A DNA stretch of 64,000 nt, from the NCBI GenBank assembly GCA_029378245.1, contig JARKIF010000110.1, positions 1 through 64,000 of the forward strand. The letters run 5' to 3'. The notes beneath the pieces are model-generated. The model was given only the letters and a program-made list of their open reading frames with translations. It did no database searches and was not told where the DNA came from. Source of the stretch: Roridomyces roridus. Lineage: Eukaryota; Basidiomycota; Agaricomycetes; Agaricales; Mycenaceae. A program made the position numbers and the translations under genes. Below, one piece after another: positions 21,122 through 33,281 of the stretch. Position 1 is the stretch's first letter; every line of letters starts with the position of its first letter.

Positions 21122-24100
21122 CTAACTACTAGTCTTCCTCCGCTTCGAACCCCGCCCCTCCTCTGCCTCGGCATCCCGTTTACTCTTTTTGCCGGTCGCT
21201 CTCATAACCTCCTTCTTCCTCTCCTTCACCTTATCACTCTTCTTCTCCTCCTCCTTCTCAACCTTCTTCCGATGCTCCGCCTTCTTCTCATTCTTCTTCT
21301 CCTTCCGCTTCGCAACCTGGTCCTTCCTCAACGCCCGAATCTGCTGCAGCAGCGCAACCGCCTTGCGCTCCTCCGGCTCCATCACCACCGCCCGCTTCTG
21401 CATATACGTCTGCTGCTTTTGCGGCTTCATCGCCCTCGGTTTAGACGCATACGGCAACTGGGCTTGCAGTTTCTTGGGGATGATCAAGGGGTTGAACCGC
21501 CGCTCAGGACGCTCGATGCGCTTGTACGTCGAGTTGACGTTCAACGGTGTCTTGATGCTTTCGTCCCGCCGAACTTGGCCCGTCAAGCGCATCCCGGTCC
21601 ATTGCGACTTGTCTGAGAGGAGCAGCGACGTCACGGGGTTGTAGAACTTGCGAGGCTGGATCGAATACCAAGCCCTCAAGAATATTATGTCTGAAAGAAA
21701 ATCAAGACACGACAAAATGAGCACGAAACCACTGACCACTCTTGAGCACCTTATCTTCAAATGTAGCTCGGAAAGCGCCGTCCGGTTTCGACAAAGCTTT
21801 CTTGACCTGGCCCCGGATGCCAGAGACAGTGCGAATGTTGGCGCCCTCAAACTTGGCGACCTCGAGAGCAGTACTGAACATGTCCCGCACAAACGCCGTG
21901 TTTTTGAAGATCTTGTACGGTATGCCGGTCAACTTGATCTTCTTGACGATCTTGACTGAACGGTCGATATCCAATACCACACCCGTCGCAGAGACCCGGA
22001 AGCCCGGTGTGTCCGCCGACAACGAGTTGAACGCACAGAAACCGGTATTAGGGAGCGAAACCGGGCCATAAAAGGTTGCATAACAGTGCATGTGCTCCGG
22101 AGTGTACTTGAGCATCCGCATCCGAATGGAGTGGTCATCAAGCGAGTATATCGGCACCGTTTGGAACCGCCGCCAACCGAGCGAGAAGATCAAGGGATCG
22201 TTGTTCTTCAGCGTCCTGACATACCAGCGATGGCGCTTGATGCGGACCTGTACGTAGCCGAAGCGCTCCTCCGTAGCCAACAGCCCCCCAACAATGATGG
22301 GGTACGTCGGATCAAAATTCTCGATCATCTCGCACGGGACATCGACCAGCTCTATCCGGACGTAGGTCCCGGGCCGGTAGCCCTCGACAAGGGCGCGCTG
22401 TTCTGCGGGGATGTCTTGGAACGCCTCGAGGTTGAATTGCAGTTGCCGTGACATCTCCTCCTTTTTTTCCGTGTAGAAATCGACTTTGGATGCTTCGGGG
22501 TCGTCGTATTGCTCGTCAAACTTGCGTTTGAGCTCCTCCTTCTTGGCAGCGAGTGAAGTTGCCTTTGATCCAGCCTCTGACGGCAACGGCGCCGCGGAAC
22601 TCTCGCCAGCCTCGAGGTCTTCAAAGTCACCCCCGGTGTCTTCGTCATCCTCCTCCCCGCCTTCCTGCACGGCGGGCCCCGTGATGAATAGGCCACGGAT
22701 TGAATCGAGAATCTCGTCGTCTTCCCACCTCTTGAGATCCTCGCCCCTCCACTTCTCTTTGCTGGAATCCACCTCTTCCTCTTCCTCCCTTCTCGAGGCA
22801 GGTTCCAGCCGGAAGAAATCTTCCTCGTCGTCGTCCATCTCTTCAGCTTCGGCGGGACGCTCGTCTTTCCCAGTGAGCACCTCCTCGGGCGTCAAATCGG
22901 TCGAGTATATGAGCTTCGTCCAATCCTTCCGCCGCTTGGAGTTTGATGCAGCCTGCGCTTTGGCAGCGAGGTTTGCTTTCCACTTGGGCGCTGATTCCTC
23001 TTCCTCCTCCTCTTCGCCCTCCATCAGATCGTCCTCAGCGTCGCTGGGAATATCCAAGGCGTCCCCATCCTCCATCTGGAACCGCTTGCCTAGCACGTCC
23101 TCGTCGTCTTCATCTCCCAGATCGGAATCGCTGTCGGCATACTCGACGTCCGCCTGCCCACCCTTGGAGGTACTGGCTGTTGGGAGTGTACGCTCAACAT
23201 GCCGGCGAGATGACCGGCCAGTGCTCTGCGGATTCACAGCGATTTCCTCGTCATCCTCACCACCGTCTTCGTCGGAACCAAGGCCAGACTCATCCCCTTC
23301 CTCTTCACCACTTTCATCATCAAACCCGTCGTCACTCTCATCCTCGTCAAGAGCCTCCACGGTTAGGTGTTTGGAGGAAGACCCCAGCAGCCGGATGTGG
23401 CTCTGTGCAACACCGTCTTCCAATGTTGCTCTCGCGTCCTGCATATCCATAACCATCTGCTCTCCTTCACCCTGTGGAACTAAACAAAAGATTCAGCTGC
23501 AATTCAGACACGCAAAACCGAGACAGACCATCCGTATTTCCCCGCGTAAAACTGCCGGGAACGTTGATCCAAACGGCATCCTTGTCGTACATGACACCCC
23601 CAACGTCGCTCATCGGTGCATGGATGAGCAGTTTTTTCTTCTCGCTCAGTTTTCTGCGCTTCTCCGAGTCGGCATCCGGTAGAGGACACGGGTCGCCGAG
23701 AATGGTGACGCTCTTCATGTCCAAGTCGCCTACACCCGGAATGTGGACCTTGGTGCCCATCCGTAGATTCGTCCCGCGTACGTAGCCATAGACGGTGACG
23801 GTCCGGTCGCATTTGCCTTTACTCAGACGGACCTGCTCACGAGGGGTGAGATCCTCGATTCGGTCTGCAAGGAGGTAGGGATGCGCGTTGCGGAATACGA
23901 GGGGGCGGAATTTCATGACCCCGACGAAACGGGAAAGGTTCATTATTTCGGTGTCGGGATACCGGCCGTTGAGGACACCGGAGAGGTAGAATAATTTTGC
24001 GCCTTGATAAATCTCTGTCCAGAACCGCTTCTTGAGGGCCTTTTTCGTGTCTTTGAGCGTTGCGGCCTTTTTGATTAGGTCCAGGTGGGTGAGAATGCCG

Positions 24101-24697
24101 ATGACTTTGGGAAAGCCATGAGACTGGAGAACATTAAGAAACTCGAACGTTTCCTGCAAACATGAATTAGCATTGGCAACTTGCATGAGAACAGCGCGAC
24201 GCACCATCTCAAACCCAAAGGAGCCGTCAATCATGAGCAGAACGAGGTCGGCGATTTTGCCAATGTCGATCATGCTGTTCAAGTCGTTATTGCACTCGAT
24301 AAAAGTCAACCGGCGCTTCTTCCCGCTGACCACAGTAACGGGGCCCTTGGCCTCATTCAGCGTCTGTTTTGTGTATCTCCGGACCAGACTTTTCAGCAAA
24401 GTGGTCTTTCCGACGCCGGGTGGCCCGACGATAGCGACAATTACGGGCGGAGGTTCGCTATCGGGTGTACGGTTGACCAAGGGGACGTGCAGACGAGTTT
24501 GGTCGCGTTCCACATTGCGGCGACCCTGGCGGTCAGCGCGACGACCAGATTTTGGAGCAAAGGCCTGCAGAAGTTGAGAATCGGGAAATTGGATGGCATA
24601 GAGCGGCAACCTTCTCGTTGAAGCCGTGCTGCTTCTCCTTGCCCTTGCCCTTGTCCTTTGTAGACGATCTGTGCGCCTTGTGCGGTCTATCCTCCAT
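21122..24697 (-). CDS. BMS1: Ribosome biogenesis GTPase BMS1
   Basis: This nucleolar GTPase acts in 40S subunit assembly within the SSU processome. The start [19 protein letters not shown] is followed by a 45-bp intron and [15 protein letters not shown]. The P-loop is [18 protein letters not shown] and the G4-like site is [11 protein letters not shown]. The beta-barrel AARP2CN region includes [20 protein letters not shown] very acidic middle (23,000-23,330) is followed by the conserved C-terminal BMS1/TSR1 domain with [19 protein letters not shown] and [10 protein letters not shown], then [18 protein letters not shown] lysine-rich tail ends GSKRRKTSS. About 1,140 residues with only three introns. 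Start and stop are firm. Confidence 0.96.
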
Positions 24698-25204
24698 GGA
24701 AGAAAAAAAAATCAAAGCTCGGCCGAAACTGGAGCCGCCGAGCGAATAGGACTAGTGCGGGAGATGTAGGCCTTCGAAAGGCGAAGAGGAGGAGCCCGGG
24801 GATGTGAGGGCTAAATTTTGGAGATGGTGCTTGGCGAAGCGAGGTGTGATCCGCTGGAACGTCGTTGATGCGACAATCCTTTCCTCCCTCCACCACCACG
24901 CCTTCCGAGACGTTCCAGCTTTGCCCATATCAGCTCTTGTTCGAAGCTTTACTCTCGTGTGTTTTATTCGTCACCGGTGCCCGTGTCTATCAAGGGAAAC
25001 GACGCGACTTTTTGACCACCTTTGTCTTTACAATGGCACATTGCTTGCACCTCTCCTCAGAACGAGTCCTTTGACCCGTCTTTTGTTTCATTGTCTCCCA
25101 ATGGCCTTTTTTCTTCGCAATAAGGCGATGTTTGCTGGCTGCGCCACTGTCGAGTGTCGATCAGGTACCATGGCTCCTGAGAACTCTCATCTTTCCTCCC
25201 TCGT
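24698..25204. other. Divergent promoter region of BMS1 and the deaminase-like gene
   Basis: A 507-bp stretch without a supported gene. Several short plus-strand frames contain ATGs (for example 25099) but lack features of a coding exon. T/C-rich patches near 25010-25100 are compatible with promoter or 5' untranslated sequence. Confidence 0.45.
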
Positions 25205-27002
25205 ATGAAGCGATCCACTGCATTCCCCATCCAACCTCCCACTCCAGAGTTTCTTCGACTTGAGGGCAGCATCCGCGCGCTCTCCACCGCGATCTACAGC
25301 ATTCAGGCTCAATGCGAGTTCAGCGGGCCCCCTAGCTCCGACACCATCGCCAGCGTGGACGAGGAGCGCGCCATCGTTTTCGGGCAAATATCGACCCTCT
25401 TGACAACTGGCCATGGATCACCTCTGGGAAGGCAACAAATAGCTGTTACAGGCGGCTCTTCGCACCGGGGGTTCTTCATCAATGTAACCGAAGTGGTGGC
25501 ATGCCACTCGGATACATTTCTGGAGCCGGCGGTAGTACAGCTCAACCAATGCCTACCATCCCAGAAAACTCTCAAGCAGCTCGCGGAGGACAGGTCTGCA
25601 TGCACTTTCTCCTCCGAATTAAGCTAAATTCACATCAGACGTCCTCTGTCCGACATCACGCTGGCTGAACACGCTGGCGATGTTTTACAAGCCTTGCACC
25701 TCATCAGTCAAGACATTTATGCCAAGGATAGACGCCTCTTAGAGTGTTTCATCGCAAGACGTTGCCATCCAGAAATCAGCAGGCGGCTAAATTGCGCGGT
25801 CAGCCTTTTGGATCCGCCACTCCACGAAGTTCTCAACAAATGGGAACTACATCCAAACGACCACCTCTACGAAGACTGGATCGTGATACCGTATCCTCTC
25901 ATTCTCCTCGAGAGTTTCTGCATCCCACACCGTCCTTCGACCCGATGGCCTGAACGGCGAGAACTGTTGTTCAATCGAGACACCTTTGGAGTTTGGAAAA
26001 AGTTTTTCGTCTCGCTGTTACAAGTCGTCAGCTCTACCGTCGCTGCGTTTGAACCGGAGCAAACGGAGAGTGCAGCGGATCTTGTTCTGGCCCTCCATTT
26101 TCTACGCCTCTTCTTTTCCTTTGGACCGGCGCGGACCATGCTGGGGATTGGGTCTTTACGACCAATCCTGCTACAAAGTCTGTCCCCTGAACACCAAGGT
26201 GAGTTGTAGGTATAATTGAGCTCACTGGTGCTGACGATCTGGCTTCTAGTCGACTTGTTGACTATAGTTGACCATGAACGTCAAGTAAAATCCCCTGTGG
26301 ACATAATCTGCCGGACATGGGCGACCGTCGTAGCATACGACGTAGCCATCACCTCACTGGTTTCTCGACACTCGGCCGCATTGTTCATCCTGCGGCACTC
26401 GGTCCCTAGCGTTCATATCATCCACGCTCCCAGCCGGAAAACGAGCAAGATCATGGATTCTATACCCCGCATTATGCGCACCAAGGTTTTACCTGCCCTC
26501 AAACTCAACAAACACCACGCCGACGTGGTAGAGGCGCTGATCTTGGAACATCTTACTGTCGCGGACTTTCCCGGACATGTACATTGCGAGGCCGCGCTCA
26601 TGGGAGTCGCGTATGTGTTCAGCAGCGAGGACCGTCCTGTCAAAGAGTCTGTCTCGTGGGCCAAAAATCTACCGGCTTTCTACGACGCGTTCGAGGTAAG
26701 ACATCCACCCCATACTACTTGAACGATTTTAACTTTGCAATGTCCAGGGCCACAGCAACGCCATCGGACATGACGGGGACCAATCGTGCCAGATTTGTTC
26801 GTGGCTCTCTGAAGAGTTGCTTCTTTCGAACGGGCACTTTACCCTCCAAGGCTCCTCCCGTAGCAGCGCAAAGACAATACCGTGGTCACCTCCGCGGTTC
26901 GGTATCCCACTTCACATACTGCGCAATTTAGAATCCGAGTTGTTAGACCTGCTCATCGATTCCACCCAGGGATGGTTGCAGCAGAAGACCAGAGGCAGAT
27001 GA
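25205..27002 (+). CDS. Putative CDA-fold deaminase-like protein (OTT_1508-type)
   Basis: Four exons encode about 550 residues starting MKRSTAFPIQPPTPEFLRL. The N-terminal two thirds are helical with no known motif (DVLQALHLISQD, LLECFIARRCHPEISRR). Near the C-terminus FPGHVHCEAALMG supplies an HxE zinc/proton-shuttle motif. After a 53-bp intron, GHDGDQSCQICSWLSEEL supplies CxxC. PWSPPRFGIPLHIL then closes the domain. HxE plus CxxC at this spacing is the signature of the cytidine-deaminase fold, and the arrangement resembles the OTT_1508-like deaminases found in many mushroom genomes. Substrate unknown. The first intron (about 25593-25637) joins EDR to RPLSDITL in frame. Confidence 0.65.
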
Positions 27003-27128
27003 GAGAGGGATACATTAATTTGCTGGAACGATACAACATTTGGATCGGTAATACTACACGCTCAGGCTAGCATATACATCGTTACTTTACAGTCAAAATG
27101 AATAATTCAGCATACGTACCGTTACTCC

Positions 27129-27305
27129 TCAGCATTCACATTGTCCAGAGGCTTGTAGTGCCGGGTCGCATGGCACGAACCAGTTGCAAGCTGCTGCCTC
27201 TGTAGTAGGCTTGGGTGATTTGGCTTCGGTTGCAGCGGCGTGGCCGAATGTGCAAGCCAGTACAAGTAAGATGCAACCGAACGGTATGGTCAAAACAGAG
27301 CGCAT
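27129..27305 (-). CDS. 58-residue secreted cysteine-containing peptide
   Basis: A single exon starting MRSVLTIPFGCILLVLACTF gives a signal peptide likely cleaved after GHAAA. It leaves about 35 residues, with a Thr/Lys/Pro-rich linker and a C-terminal cluster of four cysteines (ACNWFVPCDP and GQCEC at the very end). It lies only 79 bp downstream of the Zn2Cys6 gene on the same strand, so its promoter would sit in that gene's 3' end. There is no CaaX box, so it is not a lipopeptide pheromone. No family is recognised. It could be an effector-like or signalling peptide, or an open frame in an untranslated region. Confidence 0.45.
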   Translation of the reverse strand: MRSVLTIPFGCILLVLACTFGHAAATEAKSPKPTTEAAACNWFVPCDPALQASGQCEC

Positions 27306-27384
27306 GGTGGTGAGAGGTAGGAGTCGTAGTGGTGCACACGTCATTGATGGGTGATGTACAACAAAGAAATCTAATCTGCCCATC

Positions 27385-30258
27385 TCAGGTCGGCAACCCT
27401 GTCTCGACCCCGCTCATATTCTCTAAATACATGTCCCACTGGCCCAAATTACTGCGGCAAATTATGAGAACCTTGCCGATACATAGACCAAGGTACTCAC
27501 GAAAAGTCGGTGGGCGCGGCCATCCACAAGGACATCATCTCATCGTCAAAGATCCCATTCTCCGAAGACGCCGGCCACTGACCCAGCTCCGGTGTCGTTC
27601 CCGCCAATAACTGCTCGATGGAGGTTCCAGGTCCAAATGGCTCGCCTTGCTCAGGCTGTTGGTAAAACTGGCCTGCATTGTTGGAGGCAGAATACTGCGT
27701 CAAGGCAGACGGTGTTGGATCCGAAGGAACCGCACGGTGCCTTTCAGCTGCGGCAGAGTGGGAGGCGTTTGGACATGTGATGGCATGGCTGGGTTTCAAA
27801 CATTGCAAGTCGACGAGAATCTCCCATAGACGACCTGCAGGTTGACATCTATGCCGTGTTAAAAGGTTTTTTTCCAGAAGACAAGACTCTCACCTGGCTT
27901 CTGAGATTTTGAGGATCCGAAGAGCAGAACCTATCAGCTCCATGTCTTTGGCCTTGTTAACTGCCAATTTGGCCCTTTGTCTGGCGAAAATATTGAGGAG
28001 AAGTGTGGAAGCGGCGGCGAACAGCGAGTTCTAAGCGCGGAATGAGTATGTGTAAGTTTCTCATTAAAAAAACGGCTTGCATGGTAAAAGATGAGAGCGA
28101 TGCGGTTTGTTTTGTTGATCCAAGCTTCACCAACAGCAAGAGCGGATCGCGCCGCGGCAGTACATAGGGACAGTGAGGGACCAGCCAAGGCGGATGGCTT
28201 GTGTATGTGTTGCCTGTGTATAGTAATTTGTATGTGGAAATATGTCACATGCAATGTGGCCGATTGCTCAAAGAAGACGCCCGGTGATCTGTCGGCATCC
28301 CAACGCACTGTGGAAAAGGTCAGGAAGTTGGGGGGGAAACGAAACATAAACATACGATGAGGTGGAAGAGAGGTCAAAAAGCTATTCATGGCCGAGTCCA
28401 GCTTCGCGACGGCTTCCGACTCCCACTTGGCACCAGTCCAACCCATCCGCGTCTTCCACCTGTTTGAAGCATATAGCTCGCGAAGAGCATCACCCAGGAT
28501 CTTACAAAAATGGTCAGGCAATTACTGCGATCGACAAGGAACGCGCTGACCTCGCTCAATTGTACAAAATGAACCCAAAACGATAGGCGAGAAGGTTTTC
28601 CGAGTGGCTGGGTGAATCCTGATTCCCAATACTCATCATCAACTTCGAGAGGTGGGTCCACGTCAAAGCTGGATGATCAGAAGACAGAAGAAGAATATGT
28701 AGGTCACTCACTCGATGATGGTAATGGCACGTCCAAGAAAATTACAAATCAAGCGATCCAAAACAAAGAGCGACCTAGATACCGTTCAAAACCAAAAGTG
28801 GTGCGAGCTCGAGGCATACCAGAATGCACGATTCCATAATTCATCCTCGATCGTCGTAACTGGTTTGCGCTTCTTTAGGTGTTCGCCACGCTGTTGCAGG
28901 AACCGTACGCCAAGACCCTGTGAGTAGTGTGAGTTGTAGCTCTCCGGCATAAAAGTTACATACGACCCATAACCACGACATCTGCGGGGCGCTTGTGGCC
29001 AATGAATACAATGCCATCAGCTGAAATGGTCAGTGAGAACCTCGGTAATCTGGAGGGGGACGACTGACCGAGTGGGACTGCACTTCGTAAATGGTGGGTT
29101 CAAACGGCCTGTCGATGAGCTGAACTTGAGACGCAAATTTCCAGCCAGCGCTTAGTGTATCACCCGGGCCCCCAGAGAATACGCGGGGATCATCTGACCA
29201 CTGTATTTGAAAGTTGAGTAAAGACGTGGGGGAAGGGATGAGCGTACCCAGGATCCAAGGGCCAATACAGCCAGCAAGGTAGCCCCAAATTTAATATCCT
29301 TCAAATGAAGACCCAGTATCACGTCCCGTCGAAACGTTGGTTCGTGCAAAACCGGTACTGTCGGGTGGACGTATGCGAAATACAAATCGATGAGAGCTGC
29401 CATTAGATCGTGTGGCGGATATTCGTAGTGTGGGCGCCGGTCGTAGACCTCTTGCTCCCACTGCCGCCCCGTGTCAGCGAGTATGTGTGCAGAGGAAGGC
29501 TCACTTACAGGAGTCGTATCAAAAAACCGGGGGCGCTTCGTGAGACCGATGGGTAAAATGCTGTGACCCAAGACCTTCTCCTTTGCCTAGTAAGAGATGA
29601 GAACTGGAGGAGCGCCCTAAAGTTCGGCGTACCGCCATGGTGTTGATGACTAGGCCAATGAATTCGGTCCTGCACAGTAAACTTGCGACTCACCTAATGA
29701 AAAGCTACTGCCCGGACCGAAAAATCGGTGCTTGCCCTTGAGCGAAATCTGGCTGAACCGTTTGGCCAACTCGTCCTGCGAGAAAGTATCTTCCACGGGC
29801 GGTGGGTCGTCGCTGGAAGACTCGGATAACGTGTCGCTTTCAGGGGAATGCTGGAACATTGAGAGAGAGCTAGTTTCCAGGGGTCGGGAACATAAGGCGC
29901 AGACGGAGGGTTCTCGTAGTTTCGCTTCCAAGACAGCAATCCTCTGTTTCAGTTCTTCGACCGACCTTGAAGCAGAATAAAGCTTAATGCCTGGAATCGC
30001 GTTCAAAACTCACTTGGTCTTGGGCCCCCGTTTCTTGCTTGGTTGCAAATATGTACAGGGACTGTTGAAAGGTAGACAATTGCTACACTGGGCCCCTTCC
30101 GGTTTAGTAGGGCCATCGCACCTAACTGACAATTAATTAGCATATGTTTCAGTCCGTAGTTGTCGGCAAACTTTTGCGATGTCTGCAGCCGTCGCAGGAG
30201 CGAGCACTTCTGCGTTGCTTCGCTGAGGATGGGAGGTCTGGAGGAGGAGAAGGCGACT
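27385..30258 (-). CDS. Zn2Cys6 fungal-specific transcription factor
   Basis: The start MSSESPSPPPDLPSSAKQRR leads straight to the binuclear zinc cluster. SCDGCRHRKIRCDG is formed across a 50-bp intron, then QCSNCLPFNSPCTYL and a basic KKRGPKTK. A short coiled-coil linker follows (SVEELKQRIAVLEAKL). The middle-homology domain includes HDLMAALIDLYFAYVHPTVP and VLHEPTFRRDVILG. Further conserved blocks are GVGVRFLQQRGEHLKKRK and ELWNRAFWCL, then VDPPLEVDDEYWESGFTQP. The final exon gives NLGQWDMYLENMSG and ends TGLPT. About a dozen introns. Targets unknown. It is divergent from the ZNG1-type gene across 135 bp. Confidence 0.9.
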
Positions 30259-30393
30259 CCGAGGACATGAAAGGTTCAACGCAATAATCAAGCGCAGCCG
30301 GAACAGAGTGATTGGCGCTCGATTAGACTCGATGGCAGATCACAGCCGTGACGCGTAGCTCTTCGGCTGCGAGACTAGCGCTCAATCAAAAAC

Positions 30394-31698
30394 ATGATGT
30401 CAATCGACGACCAAGACGAGATCCCCGTCCTCATCGAGCACGACGGCAACGAGCCCCGGAAAGTCCCTCTCACTATCATCTGTGGCTTTCTCGGCGCAGG
30501 AAAATCGACTCTTCTCAAACGCATTCTCACTGAGCAGCATGGTTTCCGTATCGCAGTCATCATGAACGAGTTTGGAGACACCGCAGTCAGTCCCTTCTCT
30601 TTGAATTCATTCCGTGCCCATTGATTAAATCGCAGGATATCGAAGGTCAGCAACTCACTGTTTTCCGAGAATCTCGTTTATCCCCGCTGCAGCCAAAACG
30701 ATCAATGTCGCGTCCGAAGGAGAGCAATCTGAAGAATTTCTCGAACTTGCGAATGGCTGTTTGTGTTGCAGCATCAAGGACACTGGTATATCTGCCATTG
30801 AAAAACTCATGGAACGCAAGGGTGCTTTTGACCATATCCTGCTCGAGACGACTGGATTGGCCGACCCGGGTCCCATCGCCGCCCTATTCTGGCACAACGA
30901 AGAATTTGCTACGGGGCTCGGAAGAGACATATCTCTGGATGGTGTAATATGCGTGGTAGATGCGGTATTTGGGCCACAGGTGCGTCTCTTTTGCTCCTTT
31001 GTTCCCTCCTCTTCTCACCACATGACAGCAAATTGAAGAGGATCGCGGGTCTGACACTGTCGGCGAGAGCCTACGGTATGTTTCAACATCCTATACGTTC
31101 TATTTCTCATCCTGGCAGACAAATTGCTGGCGCTGATATCCTGTTGCTCAATAAAATTGATCTTGCAAGCCCGGAGTCTGTAGCTTCTACTGCTGCTCTC
31201 CTCCGTGGCGTCAACCCCGCTGCACCGATTCACCAGACTGTGCGCGCAGAGATTGACGTCAGTCTTTTGCTCGGGGTCCGTGCATTTACAGCACCTCCCG
31301 CCATTCCCTCGACACACGATCACGACCACGACCATGACCACGAGCACAAGGCAGAGCCTACACACTACGAGTTGCGTGGAATTACAAGCCTACTCGTCGC
31401 TGTACCTGTCCTCTCCCGTTCGCGACTGGACGCGCTTGACGAGTGGATTCGTACTGTACTTTGGGAACAACGACTGCCAGGTGACCCGGAAGCATCGCCG
31501 ACGCTGACCGTGCTGAGATGCAAAGGACTCTTCGTACTCGATTCGGGTGAGCAATACGTGCTGCAAGGGGTGCGCAGCATGTATGAGCTCGTTGAGGCGG
31601 AAGACGCGTTGGGTCTCCCGGATGCAGGGAAACTTGTACTGATCGGTACTGGGCTGGATGCCCGGGTGCGGACTAGTCTGCAGGGCGTGTGGGCTTGA
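30394..31698 (+). CDS. ZNG1: COG0523 (CobW/ZNG1-type) zinc-related GTPase
   Basis: The P-loop [14 protein letters not shown], the metal motif GCLCCSIKD, the switch [12 protein letters not shown] and NKIDL place this in the COG0523 metallochaperone GTPases. The domain order and size (about 370 residues) match eukaryotic ZNG1/CBWD, which delivers zinc to methionine aminopeptidase. A histidine-rich loop ([11 protein letters not shown], encoded at 31315-31347) is the usual metal-binding insert. The C-terminal domain includes [12 protein letters not shown] and [14 protein letters not shown]. Introns lie at about 30584-30634, 30645-30690, 30979-31028 and 31077-31120. The start [18 protein letters not shown] is clean. 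Possible link to the neighbouring zinc-cluster regulator is only positional. Confidence 0.9.
31315..31347 (+). repeat. His/Asp codon repeat in the ZNG1-type gene
   Basis: Alternating CAC/CAT and GAC/GAT codons encode a HD dipeptide run. It is a coding microsatellite and probably the mobile metal-binding loop. Confidence 0.7.
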
Positions 31699-31812
31699 CG
31701 ATTGTTTGTAGACTGTATGTCCTGTAACTTCGGAATGAAACACCGGGCTTGATCACTGGACCATGACACGTCGCCCAATAATTTCTCTCTTTCTACCCTC
31801 ATCCTTCGCGTC

Positions 31813-33215
31813 ATGGCCCTCCTTCGGTGAGTATCTGAAGCCCCATTCTGTGCTGCGCCTGACTCGAACGCGTCCGACTCAGTTTGGCGCTGTGCGTAGC
31901 CGGCGTATATTCCATGTTCTTGGTGAATACTCCCCATTTCTCTGTGGTCTGCTATTAAGCAGCTTGTAGGTGTGGGCGATATCCCAGGAACGGCGTAGGC
32001 CTTGTCCATCTCCAATCCGGTTCCAAAGAGTTGACCACTGGCCTCAGTGTCTGTTCCGTTCGAGTCTATCGACGGGACGCCTACTACCAAGTTCAAGTCC
32101 GCCATATTCATCAGCACGTTGCAGAGCATACTCTCGTCCATTTCCGCTTTTGTTTATATATTATTGCGGCGCAAACCTGGCGAGACTTTCATGCAAAGCA
32201 TTGGACTCGAGCACGCTCCGGAACCGACTGCGAATGGCCAGGCCAACGGACACAGCGCCAAGCACCCTAATAAAACCGACACGCGCTTTTCGCGTTCTGC
32301 CCTGCTCGGACGTTACCTGCAGTGTGCTTTATTCATCACTACCGCCGCTCCTTTCGGCTTTGCCGCCCTCTCATACATCTCGTACCCCGCCATGGTGCTC
32401 GGCAAGTCGTGCAAGCTCGTCCCGGTAATGCTCATGAACGTCCTACTCTACAGGCGTCGCTTCGCCCCACACAAGTACCTTGTTGTCTTCATGGTCACCG
32501 CCGGCATCACCATTTTCATGGGTCTCGGCCCCGCGAAGCCTTCCAAGGCCAAGTCCGATGTGCCTCCGCACGCAGAGCTCATTGGACTTGCATACCTCCT
32601 CATCAATCTCGCGCTCGACGGCCTGACCAACTCGACGCAAGACGAAATATTTGCGCGCCACCGCGTGACGGGCCAGCAGATGATGCTCTGGCTCAACATC
32701 TTCTGCACGGCACTGACCATGCTACTCATGGCCCTGCCGTTGCCCTCCATCCCCGTTCTTCGCCCTTCGCCGGCGGGGATTGAGCTTCAATCTGCGCTGG
32801 AATTCATCCGGACGCATCCTGGTATCAAGATGCCCCTCCTCCAGTTTGCCTTTACCGGCGCACTGGGGCAGCTATTCATTTTCGAGACTTTGCAACATTT
32901 CGGGTCACTCACTCTAGTGTACGTCAGTCAATGGCTACCCACGGGATCCTGCTAACGGTGTACAGGACGATCACACTGACTCGCAAAGTCTTCACGATGC
33001 TCTTGTCAGTTGTACTATATAATCACAAGCTCACCTCGGGGCAATGGCTCGGCGCAGGCGTGGTGTTTGCTGGAATCTCGGTCGAGGCGTTTGTGAAACG
33101 TAAAGGTACGTGACCGCGCACAAGGTGACTTTCTGTTTTTGACCCATTTGTCGTAGACGTCCACGCCAAGAAGGTTGTACAAGAGAAGGAAGTCGCCAAG
33201 ATCAAGGCTTTGTGA
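31813..33215 (+). CDS. HUT1: HUT1/SLC35B1-type nucleotide-sugar transporter
   Basis: Small first exons (MALLR, then [13 protein letters not shown], then VWAISQER) are joined by introns of 56, 47 and 58 bp, then the long exon starts [18 protein letters not shown]. About ten membrane helices follow, including [25 protein letters not shown]-like [19 protein letters not shown] and [19 protein letters not shown], then [19 protein letters not shown] and [18 protein letters not shown]. The C-terminus KEVAKIKAL is lysine-rich. This matches UDP-galactose/UDP-glucose or ATP/ADP exchangers of the ER (HUT1/SLC35B1). The exact substrate cannot be read from sequence. Length about 380 residues. Confidence 0.9.
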
Positions 33216-33281
33216 ATCCGGAAAGCATTAGAGTCGCAACGCGTACATACAACATAGAACTAGGTAATGGGAAAGCAGCGG

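Noticed and set aside
21140..21170. tRNA-like TTCGAACC word
   Set aside because: It lies inside the BMS1 C-terminal coding sequence and no cloverleaf can be drawn around it. No tRNA was found elsewhere by eye.
22486..23682. Plus-strand open frame of 398 codons, serine-rich
   Set aside because: It lies opposite the acidic region of BMS1. Glu/Asp codons read as Ser/Leu/Val codons on the other strand, which keeps stops rare.
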